This document shows, piece after piece, positions 9,218-17,731 of a stretch of 64,000 nucleotides of DNA. Position 1 is the first letter of the stretch; the number at the start of each line of letters is the position of its first letter. Position numbers and translations under genes: made by a program. The DNA lies in assembly GCF_900169145.1 (NCBI RefSeq), contig NZ_FXZD01000009.1, positions 1 through 64,000 of the forward strand, given 5' to 3'. The DNA is from Brevibacterium antiquum CNRZ 918. GTDB lineage: Bacteria > Actinomycetota > Actinomycetes > Actinomycetales > Brevibacteriaceae. A model generated the notes under the pieces. It made no database searches and was not told the origin of the DNA. It saw only the letters and a list, made by a program, of their open reading frames with translations.

Positions 9218-9733
9218 ATGTCTGTTGTGATTCGACCTCACGGCATCGACGATGTCGAGGCAGTGGCGAAGGTCCATGTCGAAACCTGGCGCGAGACCTA
9301 CCGCGGACTCATGCCCGATGAGCTGCTCGACTCTCCCGATATGGTGGAAAATCGCAGGCGGATGTGGACGTCACTCCTCACCCCAGAGAATCGGCGAGAC
9401 TACTCCTCCGCGATCGCAGATCAGGACGGTACCGTCGTCGGCATCGCTCTGTCGGGCCCCTCTCCGGGCGACGAACGAGGCAGCGACCGCCACCTGTTCG
9501 TCCTCTACACCTATTCTGCGATCCACGGTTCGGGAGTCGGGCAGCGCCTCCTTGACGCGGTCGTCAACCTCGAGGAGCGAACGTCTCTCTGGGTCGCCGA
9601 CCCGAACCCGCGAGCCCGGGCCTTCTATCGCAGAAACGGCTTCACCTGCGATGGCGAGGTCAAGACAGATGAGTACGACGGGGTGCGTGAGGTCCGGATG
9701 GTCCGGGAGCGACCCGACGCCTCAGTGCACTGA
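9218..9733 (+). CDS. GNAT family N-acetyltransferase
   Basis: 171-aa GCN5-related acetyltransferase. The N terminus (VVIRPHGIDDVEAVAKVHVETWRETYRGLMP, split by the usual beta1-alpha1) and the acetyl-CoA loop (YSAIHGSGVGQRLLDAVV, about 110-127) are typical, followed by LWVADPNPRARAFYRRNGF. The ATG at 9218 gives the standard family start; an upstream in-frame start at 9185 lacks support. The substrate is unknown. It converges with the amino-sugar kinase gene. Confidence 0.88.
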   Translation: MSVVIRPHGIDDVEAVAKVHVETWRETYRGLMPDELLDSPDMVENRRRMWTSLLTPENRRDYSSAIADQDGTVVGIALSGPSPGDERGSDRHLFVLYTYSAIHGSGVGQRLLDAVVNLEERTSLWVADPNPRARAFYRRNGFTCDGEVKTDEYDGVREVRMVRERPDASVH

Positions 9734-9745
9734 CTCAGTGCACTG
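9723..9745. repeat. Tandem palindrome at the end of the GNAT gene
   Basis: The palindrome CAGTGCACTG occurs at 9723-9732 and again at 9736-9745, as a 13-bp tandem duplication that includes the stop codon. The two copies can pair as a 10-bp hairpin with a 3-nt loop. It lies between convergent genes and could act as a weak terminator. Confidence 0.5.
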
Positions 9746-9765
9746 ATCCGTATCAAGACAGAGAC

Positions 9766-10782
9766 TCAGACCCACAGCACAGTGTCCTGAGCGCGGAGCT
9801 TCCCTTCTGCGGCCAGACGGCCAAGCGTCGCGGCCCCGATCAAAGGACCACCGTTAGGCTCCTCGATGATGACGTCGCCGCGCAGACGAATCGCCTCATC
9901 CCGGAATCCGGAGACAAGGGTGTCACCAGCCCGAATCAATCCCCCGGTGAGGGCAATGCGCAGAGGCTGATCGAAGTCATCGGTGTGGCCGGTTCCGCCG
10001 GCTTCGCGGCTCCGGCACCTGGCCGCAGCGAGAGCACTGCGGGCAGCTTCTGCGCCAGCTTCGCGGAGCAGACCTGTGGCAACTGCGTCGCCGGAACGAG
10101 ATAGCGCGGCGACCTCGACAGCAAATCCGGCGAGCAGTCCGGCTCGACCGTCGCGAGTGTAGAACTGAGACGGCCACGTGGCCGGGGGACCAAAGATTCG
10201 CGTGGCCGCCTCGAGCAGTGAACGTCCACCCTGGTCGACCCCGTCGTGGGTGCGCAACGCGAGTTCGAGCGACCGTCTGCCCAACCAGGCTCCTCCACCG
10301 CGGTCCCCGAACAGATGCCCCCAGCCGTCGGTTCGGGTCCAATGCGGGGACATGACTCCACGCTCATCTGGTCCCGAATGCGCGATCGAAATCGCCCCGG
10401 TGCCGAGAACCGTGACCACACCTCCCCGTCCGCCGAGGGCGCCGAGGTGGGCGGTCACCGCGTCAATCGCCGCGGCCACGGGTGCCTTCGCCCTGTCCGA
10501 GATCTCGGCGAGCACGGGCGCAGGGTCCTCGGCAAGCGAAGCGATTCCAGTGGCGCCGATACCGACTCCGGTGAGCTGGCCGAAAGGTTCGGCCCACGTC
10601 TCCTCGGCCGCTTCGACGAGGCTGGAGGCGATGGAGAGAACATTGCTTCCGCCCGCGCCGACCTCGACTCCTGGGCCGGTCCGGGTAGCCACGACGGTGA
10701 GATCACCGTTCGCGTCGAGTTCCGCCAGCGCAACCCGGCTGCCGGTGCCGCCGATGTCGATGCCGAGGACGAAGGTGCTCAT
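9766..10782 (-). CDS. BadF/BadG-type amino-sugar kinase (GlcNAc/MurNAc kinase)
   Basis: 338-aa sugar kinase of the BadF/BadG/BcrA/BcrD ATPase fold, which includes N-acetylglucosamine kinase and clostridial MurK. The phosphate-1 motif is LGIDIGGTGSRVAL (6-19). VVTVLGTGAISIAHSG is phosphate-2-like, and DGWGHLFGDRGGGAWLGRRSLELALR is the family signature. Its start overlaps the murQ stop by 4 nt (ATGA). As the last gene of an AnmK-symporter-MurQ operon it most likely phosphorylates GlcNAc or MurNAc released from peptidoglycan. Which of the two is used cannot be decided here. Confidence 0.85.
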   Translation of the reverse strand: MSTFVLGIDIGGTGSRVALAELDANGDLTVVATRTGPGVEVGAGGSNVLSIASSLVEAAEETWAEPFGQLTGVGIGATGIASLAEDPAPVLAEISDRAKAPVAAAIDAVTAHLGALGGRGGVVTVLGTGAISIAHSGPDERGVMSPHWTRTDGWGHLFGDRGGGAWLGRRSLELALRTHDGVDQGGRSLLEAATRIFGPPATWPSQFYTRDGRAGLLAGFAVEVAALSRSGDAVATGLLREAGAEAARSALAAARCRSREAGGTGHTDDFDQPLRIALTGGLIRAGDTLVSGFRDEAIRLRGDVIIEEPNGGPLIGAATLGRLAAEGKLRAQDTVLWV

Positions 10783-11726
10783 GCGTCTTCGGGTCCCGTC
10801 GACGCGGCGATCGCAGCTCTGACGGAACCGTCGGCGTCGTCAAGAAGAGTCGCTGCGGCCAGCGGAGTCACCGAGGTGAAGGAGACGACCAGCGCTGTCT
10901 TGAGCTCGCCGTCGCAGCGCTCCAACAGGTCTCGCGCTTCGGCATCAGACAGGTCCGCGGCCTCGCAGAGGATGCGCACGGTCCTCTCCCGCAGTTTGTC
11001 ATTGGTTGCGACGACGGAGACCATGAGGTTGCGCCAGGTGCGCCCCAAGGCGATCATCAGCGCCGTCGAGAAGCCGTTGAGGGTCAGCTTCTGTGCCGTG
11101 CCGGCCTTGAGACGGGTTGACCCCGTGACCACCTCGGGCCCGGTGTCGAGCACGATATGAGCGGCTGCCGCCTCGGCGACGGGGGCCTGCGGGTTGTTCG
11201 AGATGAGCACGGTGTGCGCGCCCGCCTCACCGGCAGCCTCAAGCGCACCGCGGACGTAGGGCGTCGAGCCGCTGGCTGCGATTCCGATCGCCACATCGTC
11301 TGGGCCCAGCTCTCCCCCGACCCTGCGACCGTCGTCGGCGGAGTCCTCGGCGTTCTCGACTGCGTTGACCAGCGCCGCCTGACCTCCGGCGATGTGCCCG
11401 ACCACACGCCCCGGTTCGAGGTTGAAGGTCGGCAGGAGTTCGCTGGCGTCGAGAACTCCCAAGCGACCGGAGGTACCGGCTCCGAAGTAGTGGACAGTGC
11501 CGCCTCGGCGCATCCGCTTCGCCGCGATGTCGACGAGTTCCGCCAGCTGCGGCAGGACGTTCGCGACTGCGGTGAGGACGGCTTGGTCCTCACCGTTCAT
11601 CACCTTCAGGACACCGAGGGTGTCGAGCTCGTCGAGTCCGGCGCTGCGGGGGTTGCGCTGCTCTGTCGGCGACAGCGGCCGCGAGGACAACGGCTGCTGG
11701 GACGACGGTTGCTGGGGCTGCGTCAT
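10779..11726 (-). CDS. murQ: N-acetylmuramic acid 6-phosphate etherase
   Basis: 315-aa etherase that splits the D-lactyl ether of MurNAc-6-phosphate to give GlcNAc-6-phosphate and D-lactate. The SIS domain shows HYFGAGTSGRLGVLDASELLPTF and the sugar-phosphate loop IGIAASGSTPYVRGALEAA. STRLKAGTAQKLTLNGFSTA is the second signature. The start at 11726 overlaps the symporter stop (ATGA). The first 30 residues are Gln/Pro/Ser-rich and variable. It acts in the cytosol, directly after AnmK. Confidence 0.93.
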   Translation of the reverse strand: MTQPQQPSSQQPLSSRPLSPTEQRNPRSAGLDELDTLGVLKVMNGEDQAVLTAVANVLPQLAELVDIAAKRMRRGGTVHYFGAGTSGRLGVLDASELLPTFNLEPGRVVGHIAGGQAALVNAVENAEDSADDGRRVGGELGPDDVAIGIAASGSTPYVRGALEAAGEAGAHTVLISNNPQAPVAEAAAAHIVLDTGPEVVTGSTRLKAGTAQKLTLNGFSTALMIALGRTWRNLMVSVVATNDKLRERTVRILCEAADLSDAEARDLLERCDGELKTALVVSFTSVTPLAAATLLDDADGSVRAAIAASTGPEDA

Positions 11727-13231
11727 CAGCGGTTGCTGCCTTCCACCTCGGCGACGGTGGCCCGATTCTGCGTCTTCGGGTGGCGCAGGGACAAGAGCCC
11801 GCCGACGCAGACCATGACGATGACGCCGAGCAGCGGGTACCACTGCCAGGCGACCCAGACCTCACCGGTGACGTACTTCTCCATGATGAAGAAGAAGGCG
11901 TTGACCGCCACCGCCAGGCCGAAGGTGATGTTCGCATCGACCGCGGTGGCACGCTTGTTGATGATGCCGAACACGAACGCGCCGAGGAGTCCGCCGTAGG
12001 TGATGCCTGCGACGCCCAACGCGAGGATGACGATGTTGCCTTCATCGGATTGGAAGATCGTGGCCGGGAGGATGAAGGCGATGCCCCACCCGATGGTCGC
12101 CCACCGTCCGACCTTGAAGCCCTCAGCGTCGGTCATCGGGGTCTTCTTCAACCGTGCGTAGACATCGTTGACCGTCGACGACGACAGTGCGGACAGCGAC
12201 GAGGACAGGGTCGACATGGCCGCGGCGAGGATTCCGGCCAGGAGCAGTCCCGAGATGCCGGGAGGCAGGCCTTCGATGATGAAGTGCGGGAAGATCTCGT
12301 CATCGCGGCTCAGTCCCAGGTCGGCCGGCAGAGCGTGGTCGTAGTAGGCCCACAGCGCCAATCCCACCGCGAGGAAGATCGCGAACTGCACGAAGACGAC
12401 GAGGCCGGAGACGATGAGTGCCTTCTGGGCCTCGATCTTGGACCGGCAGGACAGGAGGCGCTGGACGATGAGCTGGTCCGAACCGTGCGAGGCCATGGCG
12501 AAGACCGCGCCGCCCAGCAGCGAAGGAATGAACGAGGAATCTGCCGAGATCGGATTGCCCTCGAATACGAACATGTTGAGCTTGCCCGCCTCGACCGCAT
12601 CGGCCACCCATCCGCCACCGAAGGTCGCGGTGATGACGATGATGGTCAGGAGGCCGCCGACGACGTAGAGGCACATCTGGGCCACGTCGACCCAGACGAC
12701 GGCCTTGATGCCGCCGATGAAGGTGTAGGCGATCGTCACCAGGGAGAGGACGACGATGATGACGAAGTAGTTCGTGTGGATGCCCAGCCCGTCGAGGATC
12801 ACCTTGACGGGAATGGCTGCGGCGAGGACCCGGATGCCGTCGGCCAGGAGGCGGGTGAACAAGAAGGTCACACCCGCGGTCGTCTGGGTCGAGGCACCGA
12901 AGCGTTTGCCGAGGTAGGCATAGGCGGTGAGCATCTCACCGTCGTAGTATCTGGGCAGCATGAAGAAGGCGACGACCACCCGGCCGAGGATGTAGCCCAG
13001 ACCCAGCTGCAGGTAGGAGATATCGCCGAGGTAGCTCATGACCGGGATCCCGATCACCGTCAGTGCGCTGGTCTCCGTGGCGACCACGGACAGGCACACC
13101 GCCCACCATGGCAGGCTCCGACCGCCGAGGAAGTAGTCCGTGAGGTTCTTCTGCTTTCCGCTGAGTTTGAGCCCCAACCACGCCGTGGCGACGAGGTAGA
13201 CGATGATCACCAGAAAGTCGATGATCTGCAT
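11726..13231 (-). CDS. Sodium:solute symporter (SSS family)
   Basis: 501-aa membrane protein with about 13 hydrophobic helices. SSS hallmarks are LTDYFLGGRSLPWWAVCLSV near the N terminus, ETSALTVIGIPVMSY in helix 2, and ILAAAMSTLSSSLSALSSSTVNDVYAR (split by the sodium-site serines) near 340-365. In its operon context the substrate is probably an amino sugar released from murein, such as anhydro-MurNAc, MurNAc or GlcNAc. That is an inference; SSS transporters for sialic acid and other acyl sugars are known. It lies 66 nt after anmK and is translationally coupled to murQ. Confidence 0.88.
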   Translation of the reverse strand: MQIIDFLVIIVYLVATAWLGLKLSGKQKNLTDYFLGGRSLPWWAVCLSVVATETSALTVIGIPVMSYLGDISYLQLGLGYILGRVVVAFFMLPRYYDGEMLTAYAYLGKRFGASTQTTAGVTFLFTRLLADGIRVLAAAIPVKVILDGLGIHTNYFVIIVVLSLVTIAYTFIGGIKAVVWVDVAQMCLYVVGGLLTIIVITATFGGGWVADAVEAGKLNMFVFEGNPISADSSFIPSLLGGAVFAMASHGSDQLIVQRLLSCRSKIEAQKALIVSGLVVFVQFAIFLAVGLALWAYYDHALPADLGLSRDDEIFPHFIIEGLPPGISGLLLAGILAAAMSTLSSSLSALSSSTVNDVYARLKKTPMTDAEGFKVGRWATIGWGIAFILPATIFQSDEGNIVILALGVAGITYGGLLGAFVFGIINKRATAVDANITFGLAVAVNAFFFIMEKYVTGEVWVAWQWYPLLGVIVMVCVGGLLSLRHPKTQNRATVAEVEGSNR

Positions 13232-13297
13232 GGTGTTTCTCCTTCATCAAAGGGATGTCAGTTGCTTCGAGAGGTGTGCGTCGGTGCAGGATTCTCG

Positions 13298-14515
13298 TCA
13301 GGCCAGGATGCTCAGAAGCGTGGGTCTTCGGTGCAGCGGTTCCGGCAGCTGCAGGGGGTCTTCTCCTGGACTCAGCCGCCCAGCGATGCTCGGATGGGCG
13401 GCACCGGTGAGGCCCGGTTGCGTTCCAGCCAGCCCGTTCCAGGTCAGCCATCCGAGCAGGGCCATCAGGAGTGCTTCCTTGCTGCCCTCTGGCAGGCCGA
13501 ATTCCTCATCGGTGCTGGTCAGAGTGACATCGTCGCCGAGCTCAGTATGCAGACGATGCATCAGCGTCGGATTCCGTGTTCCACCACCGGAGGCGATGAC
13601 CCGGGTGACGCCGTGGGCCCGGCAGGCATCGGCGACCGTGCGCGCGCTCAGCTGAGTGACCGTGGCGATGGCATCATGCTCGCCGAGGTGGCTTCGAGTC
13701 CCGAGAAAACGGTCGAGGTAGTCTGCGTGGAAGAGTTCCTTGCCCGTCGACTTCGGTGCCGGCTGCTGGTAGTACTCATCGGCCAACAGTGCACTGAGCA
13801 GCTCCTCGTCGACCTGGCCCAGTGCGGCCAGCTTGCCATCGCGGTCGAAGCCCTCTTCTCCCGCAGTGATCCTGCGGGCGAGGACGTCGATGAGCGCATT
13901 GGCGGGACCGGTGTCGAAGGCGATAGGACCGCGATCGGGCACGAGGACCGTGATATTCGCGATCCCGCCGAGGTTGAGCACCGCGGTCGGTGTTTCGACC
14001 TTGCCGATCAGGAGCTCGTCGAGGATCCCGACGAGTGGGGCACCCTGGCCACCGGCCGCAACGTCGCGGGCGCGGACGTCGGAGAGCACTGGAGCTCCGG
14101 TCGCCTCGGCGATCCAGGCGGGTTGGCCGATCTGCAGGGTCGAGGTGACGAGGCCTTCGGTGATGTCGTGGCGCACCGTCTGACCATGGGAGACGACGAG
14201 ATCGCAGTCGACTCCGATCTCGGTGCACAGGTGCTGCACAGCCTCGGCGCTGAACCGACCCAGGCGGGCATCGACGCTGGAGACCAGAGACAGGGGGACG
14301 TCGCCGGGCTCGAGGAGACGCAAGATGTCGAGGCGCAGCTGGTGATCGAATTCGACCTCCTGGCTGGCGAGGATGCGCACGCCCAGTTCGGACGCGGCGG
14401 CGGTCCGGCGTTCGCTGCCCGTACCCTGGCTGTCGTGGCCGTCGAGGGTGAATTCGGCGAGGATGACGTCGAGGGCGTCGGCGGAGGTGCCTGTCATGAG
14501 GCCGGCGATGATCAT
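13298..14515 (-). CDS. anmK: Anhydro-N-acetylmuramic acid kinase
   Basis: 405-aa AnmK, which opens and phosphorylates 1,6-anhydro-MurNAc to MurNAc-6-phosphate, the substrate of MurQ. The N-terminal GLMTGTSADALDVILAEF is the family signature. VVSHGQTVRHD, NLGGIANITVL and GPIAFDTGPANALIDVL are the ATP and sugar motifs, and ASGGGTRNPTLMHRL closes the second lobe. The ATG at 14515 overlaps the stop of the GntR gene by 4 nt (ATGA), which fixes the start; the frame upstream of it has no support. Confidence 0.93.
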   Translation of the reverse strand: MIIAGLMTGTSADALDVILAEFTLDGHDSQGTGSERRTAAASELGVRILASQEVEFDHQLRLDILRLLEPGDVPLSLVSSVDARLGRFSAEAVQHLCTEIGVDCDLVVSHGQTVRHDITEGLVTSTLQIGQPAWIAEATGAPVLSDVRARDVAAGGQGAPLVGILDELLIGKVETPTAVLNLGGIANITVLVPDRGPIAFDTGPANALIDVLARRITAGEEGFDRDGKLAALGQVDEELLSALLADEYYQQPAPKSTGKELFHADYLDRFLGTRSHLGEHDAIATVTQLSARTVADACRAHGVTRVIASGGGTRNPTLMHRLHTELGDDVTLTSTDEEFGLPEGSKEALLMALLGWLTWNGLAGTQPGLTGAAHPSIAGRLSPGEDPLQLPEPLHRRPTLLSILA

Positions 14516-15285
14516 GCGTGGTCTCCTTCGGGTTGCCCTGCCTCGGACTGCCCTGCCTTGGGCTGACTGGGCGGGGCGCAAGGCCTGTCGGGCAAAGTGA
14601 GTTCGGTGCGGATCTTGTAGCGGTCGCCGCGGTAGACGGAACGAACGAATTCGAAGGGCACTCCGTGTGCCCCGCTCGAGGTGCGTTCGAAGAGCAGAGC
14701 CGGTGACTGTTCGGGAACTCCGAGCACCTTCGCCTCGTCCGTATCGAGGAGGGTCGGTTCGATCGTCTGCACGCTGTGGTTGAGCACGATATCGAAGCGC
14801 GAACGCAGAAGCTCATAGAACGAACTGTTCTCCAGGTCTTCGGCGCACAGTCCCGGAACAAGGGCAGATGGAATATGCAGCTCTTCGAGCGCGAGTGGTT
14901 CTTCGTCGGCCAGACGCAGACGCAGAATCGCGATGACCTCAGCGTTCTCGTTGACGTGCAGTCTGCGCCCGATGTGGGCTCCGGCTCTCGTCACATCGAA
15001 GGCGACCACACGAGATCCGGGGCGCATGCCGCGGGCGAGCATGTCTTCGGTGAAGGAACTCGCGGCCAGGGGTTGGTCGAGTTTGGGTCCGAGGGCGAAG
15101 ACACCGGCACCATGGCGGCGTCGGACCGCTCCCTTGGCGACCAGTTCGTCGATGGCGCGGCGCAGGGTCATCCGTGAGATGCCCAGCGCCTCGGCGAGCT
15201 GGCGTTCGGGTGGGAACTGCTCGCCGGCGCCCATTGACTCAAGGCGGTCGAGGAGTTGGTCCCGAATCGAGTGGAATTTCGTCAC
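14512..15285 (-). CDS. GntR family regulator with UTRA domain (HutC/NagR-like)
   Basis: 257-aa repressor. The N-terminal winged helix (about 5-65) contains FPPERQLAEALGISRMTLRRAID and KGAVRRRHGAGVFA. The C-terminal UTRA effector domain (about 85-235) has LALEELHIPSALVPGL and FEFVRSVYRGDRYKIRTEL. This is the subfamily of DasR/NagR, which respond to amino-sugar phosphates. It heads the murein-recycling operon and starts at GTG 15285 with no clear Shine-Dalgarno. A perfect inverted repeat lies 36-48 bp upstream, suggesting autoregulation. The last 25 residues are Gln/Gly/Pro-rich. Confidence 0.9.
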   Translation of the reverse strand: MTKFHSIRDQLLDRLESMGAGEQFPPERQLAEALGISRMTLRRAIDELVAKGAVRRRHGAGVFALGPKLDQPLAASSFTEDMLARGMRPGSRVVAFDVTRAGAHIGRRLHVNENAEVIAILRLRLADEEPLALEELHIPSALVPGLCAEDLENSSFYELLRSRFDIVLNHSVQTIEPTLLDTDEAKVLGVPEQSPALLFERTSSGAHGVPFEFVRSVYRGDRYKIRTELTLPDRPCAPPSQPKAGQSEAGQPEGDHA

Positions 15286-15320
15286 GTGACCATTGAGTCA
15301 TAGAACACACCAGAAAATCA

Positions 15321-15333
15321 AGACCACTGGTCT
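15321..15333. promoter_or_regulatory. Palindromic GntR operator candidate
   Basis: AGACCA-C-TGGTCT, a perfect 6+1+6 inverted repeat in the divergent region between the GntR gene and the aldo/keto reductase. The half-sites are those of the DasR/NagR responsive element (ACTGGTCTAGACCACT, recalled), but in inverted order. ACTGGTCTA at 15326-15334 followed by TTTCACA also matches that element in about 12 of 16 positions. A likely binding site for the adjacent GntR protein. Confidence 0.6.
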
Positions 15334-15443
15334 ATTTCACAGCTTGAAAGATAGTGCGTTGCGTCGTTCGCGACTCGGCATCCTCGTTGCCTGCGATTAA
15401 GCTGAGGTCAGCACCCGAGCCATCTCCCGCCGCAGGAGGCACC

Positions 15444-16484
15444 GTGTACCAAGCAGCCGAAGACCGCTACGAGAAGATGCGCTATCGTTCAGTCGGCCGA
15501 TCCGGGCTCGTGCTCCCTGCACTGTCCTTGGGACTGTGGCATAACTTCGGGGACGACGTCGCCTTCCAGAATCAGCGCGACATCGTGCGTCGGGCCTTCG
15601 ACTCAGGCGTCACCCACTTCGATCTGGCGAACAACTACGGTCCGCCTCCAGGGTCGGCCGAGACGAACTTCGGGCGTCTGCTGCGCGAGGACCTCGGGTC
15701 CTACCGGGACGAACTCATCATCTCGACCAAGGCCGGCTGGGCGATGCACCCCGGCCCCTACGGCGGTCCGGGTGGCAGCCGCAAATACCTGCTCGCCAGC
15801 CTCGACGCCTCACTCACGCGGCTCGGCCTCGACTATGTCGACATCTTCTACTCCCACCGCCCCGATGCCTCCACTCCTCTGGAAGAGACCATCGCGGCTC
15901 TTGACACCGCGGTGCGTTCGGGCCGCGCCCTCTACGCCGGCATCTCCTCTTATTCGGCTGCCGACACCGCTCGCGCCTCGGCGCTGGCGAAGGAGCTGGG
16001 CACTCCCCTGCTCATCCACCAGCCCTCCTATTCGATGGTCAACCGCTGGATCGAATCCGATGATCTGCTCGAGACCACGGAGTCCGAGGGGCTGGGCGTC
16101 ATCGCGTTCTCCCCTCTCGCGCAGGGACTGCTCACCGACAAATATCTCGGCGGAGTCCCCGACGATTCGCGGGCAGGCAAGAGCACTCCGTCGTTCAAGG
16201 ACGGGTTCCTCTCCGACGACAACCTCGAGCGCATTCGTGGCCTCAACGAGATTGCGGCAGCGCGCGGTCAGTCACTGGCCCAGCTGGCACTGAGCTGGGC
16301 GCTGCGCGATGATCGTGTGTCTTCGCTGGTCATCGGGTCCAGCCGAGTCGAACAGCTCGAGCACAATGTTGCGGCCCTCGATGCGCAGCCACTGACTGCC
16401 GAAGAGCTGATCGCCATCGATGAGTTCGCGGTCGATTCCGGCGTCGACATCTGGGGAGATGCCCGCCGCAGCACGAAGGACTGA
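15444..16484 (+). CDS. Aldo/keto reductase (YghZ-like)
   Basis: 346-aa NADPH-dependent reductase of the AKR14/YghZ group, TIM-barrel fold. The catalytic residues are visible: Asp60 (THFDLANNYG), Tyr65, Lys96 (LIISTKAGW) and His of IFYSHRPDA. The insertion NNYGPPPGSAETNFG is typical of L-glyceraldehyde 3-phosphate reductases. The start is GTG 15444 after AGGAGG (15434-15439). Upstream in-frame codons back to 15354 have no ribosome binding site. Divergent from the GntR operon and separated from it by the palindrome; whether GntR also controls it is unknown. Confidence 0.9.
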   Translation: MYQAAEDRYEKMRYRSVGRSGLVLPALSLGLWHNFGDDVAFQNQRDIVRRAFDSGVTHFDLANNYGPPPGSAETNFGRLLREDLGSYRDELIISTKAGWAMHPGPYGGPGGSRKYLLASLDASLTRLGLDYVDIFYSHRPDASTPLEETIAALDTAVRSGRALYAGISSYSAADTARASALAKELGTPLLIHQPSYSMVNRWIESDDLLETTESEGLGVIAFSPLAQGLLTDKYLGGVPDDSRAGKSTPSFKDGFLSDDNLERIRGLNEIAAARGQSLAQLALSWALRDDRVSSLVIGSSRVEQLEHNVAALDAQPLTAEELIAIDEFAVDSGVDIWGDARRSTKD

Positions 16485-16571
16485 GAGCGCCTTGCCCTGT
16501 TCTGCCAGGGTTCGCATGTGCCACTGTGATACCGTGAGCGCCGACCACACAGCCCCATGCAGGAGCCCTCG

Positions 16572-17381
16572 ATGAGCGACAAGCGCCTTCCCGATGACGA
16601 GGCCCGGCGCGGGGACTCCGAACTCCGCGACTCCGATCACGGACATTCTGCAGGCGCATCCGGCGAGGCGACCAACAGATCGACCAGCGAGGCAGACGCG
16701 GCTCCCAGGGAGAACCCCTGGGCTGCGCTCAAGCCATGGCAGGGGAAGGCCGCGGGTCTTGACAAGCTGCTGCTCTTCATCATCATCGGAGTACCGCTCG
16801 TCTACCTGGCGCTCATGCCGCTGCGTCCCTGGATGCTGGTGAATGCACCAGTTCTGCAGGAGTTCATCAATGGCGCGAAGACCGCAGTCGTTGCGGCCGG
16901 TGCCTACGCCAGCGTGGGTGAGATTCCGTTGTGGCTCGTCGTGGTCGCCGGGTTCATCGGAATGGCGAAGTTCGACTGGGCGTTCTGGTTGGCCGGCCGA
17001 CGGTGGGGTGATGGAGTGCTGCGGCTCTTCGCGCAGAACGAGCGGCAGCTCAAGCGCATCGAGTCACTCAAACGGATCCCCAATTGGGCCCTGTTCCTCA
17101 TGACCATCGTGTCCCGATGCCCGGGTGTGCCGGGCACCCTCGTCTATCTGGTCGCCGGTTGGACGAGGATGCGACTCTCGCTCTTCCTCATCGCCGACCT
17201 CCTCGGCTGCCTGATCTTCACCCTCATCTGGACGACGTTGGGATATCAGCTCGGTGAGACCGCCGTCGATGTGCTCAAGGTCGTCGACAAATACGCCCTG
17301 TGGCTGACGCTGGCGATCATTGTCGGCATCTTCGTCCTCACCTATATCAGGGAGTACCGGAAGCAGAAGCGCGCAGAGTGA
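16572..17381 (+). CDS. DedA/VTT family membrane protein
   Basis: 269-aa membrane protein. Residues 1-55 are a polar, charged cytoplasmic lead. The VTT (SNARE-associated/DedA) domain follows with the GMAKFDWAFWLAGRRWGDGV re-entrant loop, NWALFLMTIVSRCPGVPGTLVYLVAGWTRM (divided by the conserved R-x-P-G-x-R-like segment) and a terminal helix. DedA proteins are lipid scramblases or flippases for undecaprenyl-phosphate or phospholipids. The ATG at 16572 follows AGGAG (16560-16564); an ATG at 16557 lies before that site. 88 bp after the aldo/keto reductase, so possibly cotranscribed. Confidence 0.85.
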   Translation: MSDKRLPDDEARRGDSELRDSDHGHSAGASGEATNRSTSEADAAPRENPWAALKPWQGKAAGLDKLLLFIIIGVPLVYLALMPLRPWMLVNAPVLQEFINGAKTAVVAAGAYASVGEIPLWLVVVAGFIGMAKFDWAFWLAGRRWGDGVLRLFAQNERQLKRIESLKRIPNWALFLMTIVSRCPGVPGTLVYLVAGWTRMRLSLFLIADLLGCLIFTLIWTTLGYQLGETAVDVLKVVDKYALWLTLAIIVGIFVLTYIREYRKQKRAE

Positions 17382-17731
17382 GCCCCGCCTGAAGCGCCGG
17401 TGAACTCAGGCTCCGAAGTGGTCGAACTCAGGCACCGATGGCCTCAGGCTGTGAGCGTGGGCAGTAAGGCACAGGGATCTATCACCGTGCAACTGATGGC
17501 ACCGCCCGAATGACAACTGCGATTATTGCCATTGCTTTCACCCGCAACCCTGCTAACTTGCGGTTAACGGACTGTATCGCAGTCCGGTTCTGGCGATTGA
17601 GCTCGCGCAATCGAGTGAACTGCAGGATTACGCGCTCGATGCAGCTCTCTGCGTCGCCAGGCTGAGCACTCCTGGCCACATGATCTGACCTAACAGACCT
17701 GACGGCCCCACATTGAAAAGGATGGCTGATC
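17382..17731. other. 350-bp region rich in inverted repeats
   Basis: No gene is supported. Two perfect inverted repeats lie close together: CCGCAA/TTGCGG (17542-17547 with 17558-17563) and CGGACTG-TATCG-CAGTCCG (17568-17586). A weaker GATTG/CAATC pair follows near 17595. They may be a terminator for the DedA gene or structured leader of the next gene. GAAAAGGA at about 17713-17720 serves as ribosome binding site for the ATG at 17732. Confidence 0.5.

Noticed and set aside
11780..14566. Very long open frame on the plus strand opposite the symporter and anmK genes
   Set aside because: It encodes Asp/Gly/His/Arg-rich sequence with no domain, and the minus strand carries clearly recognisable symporter and AnmK proteins. 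Typical antisense artefact of high-GC coding DNA.
17382..17731. Riboswitch (SAM or similar) before the MetX-like gene
   Set aside because: The hairpins present do not form the conserved core of a SAM riboswitch, and the downstream protein is not certainly a methionine enzyme.
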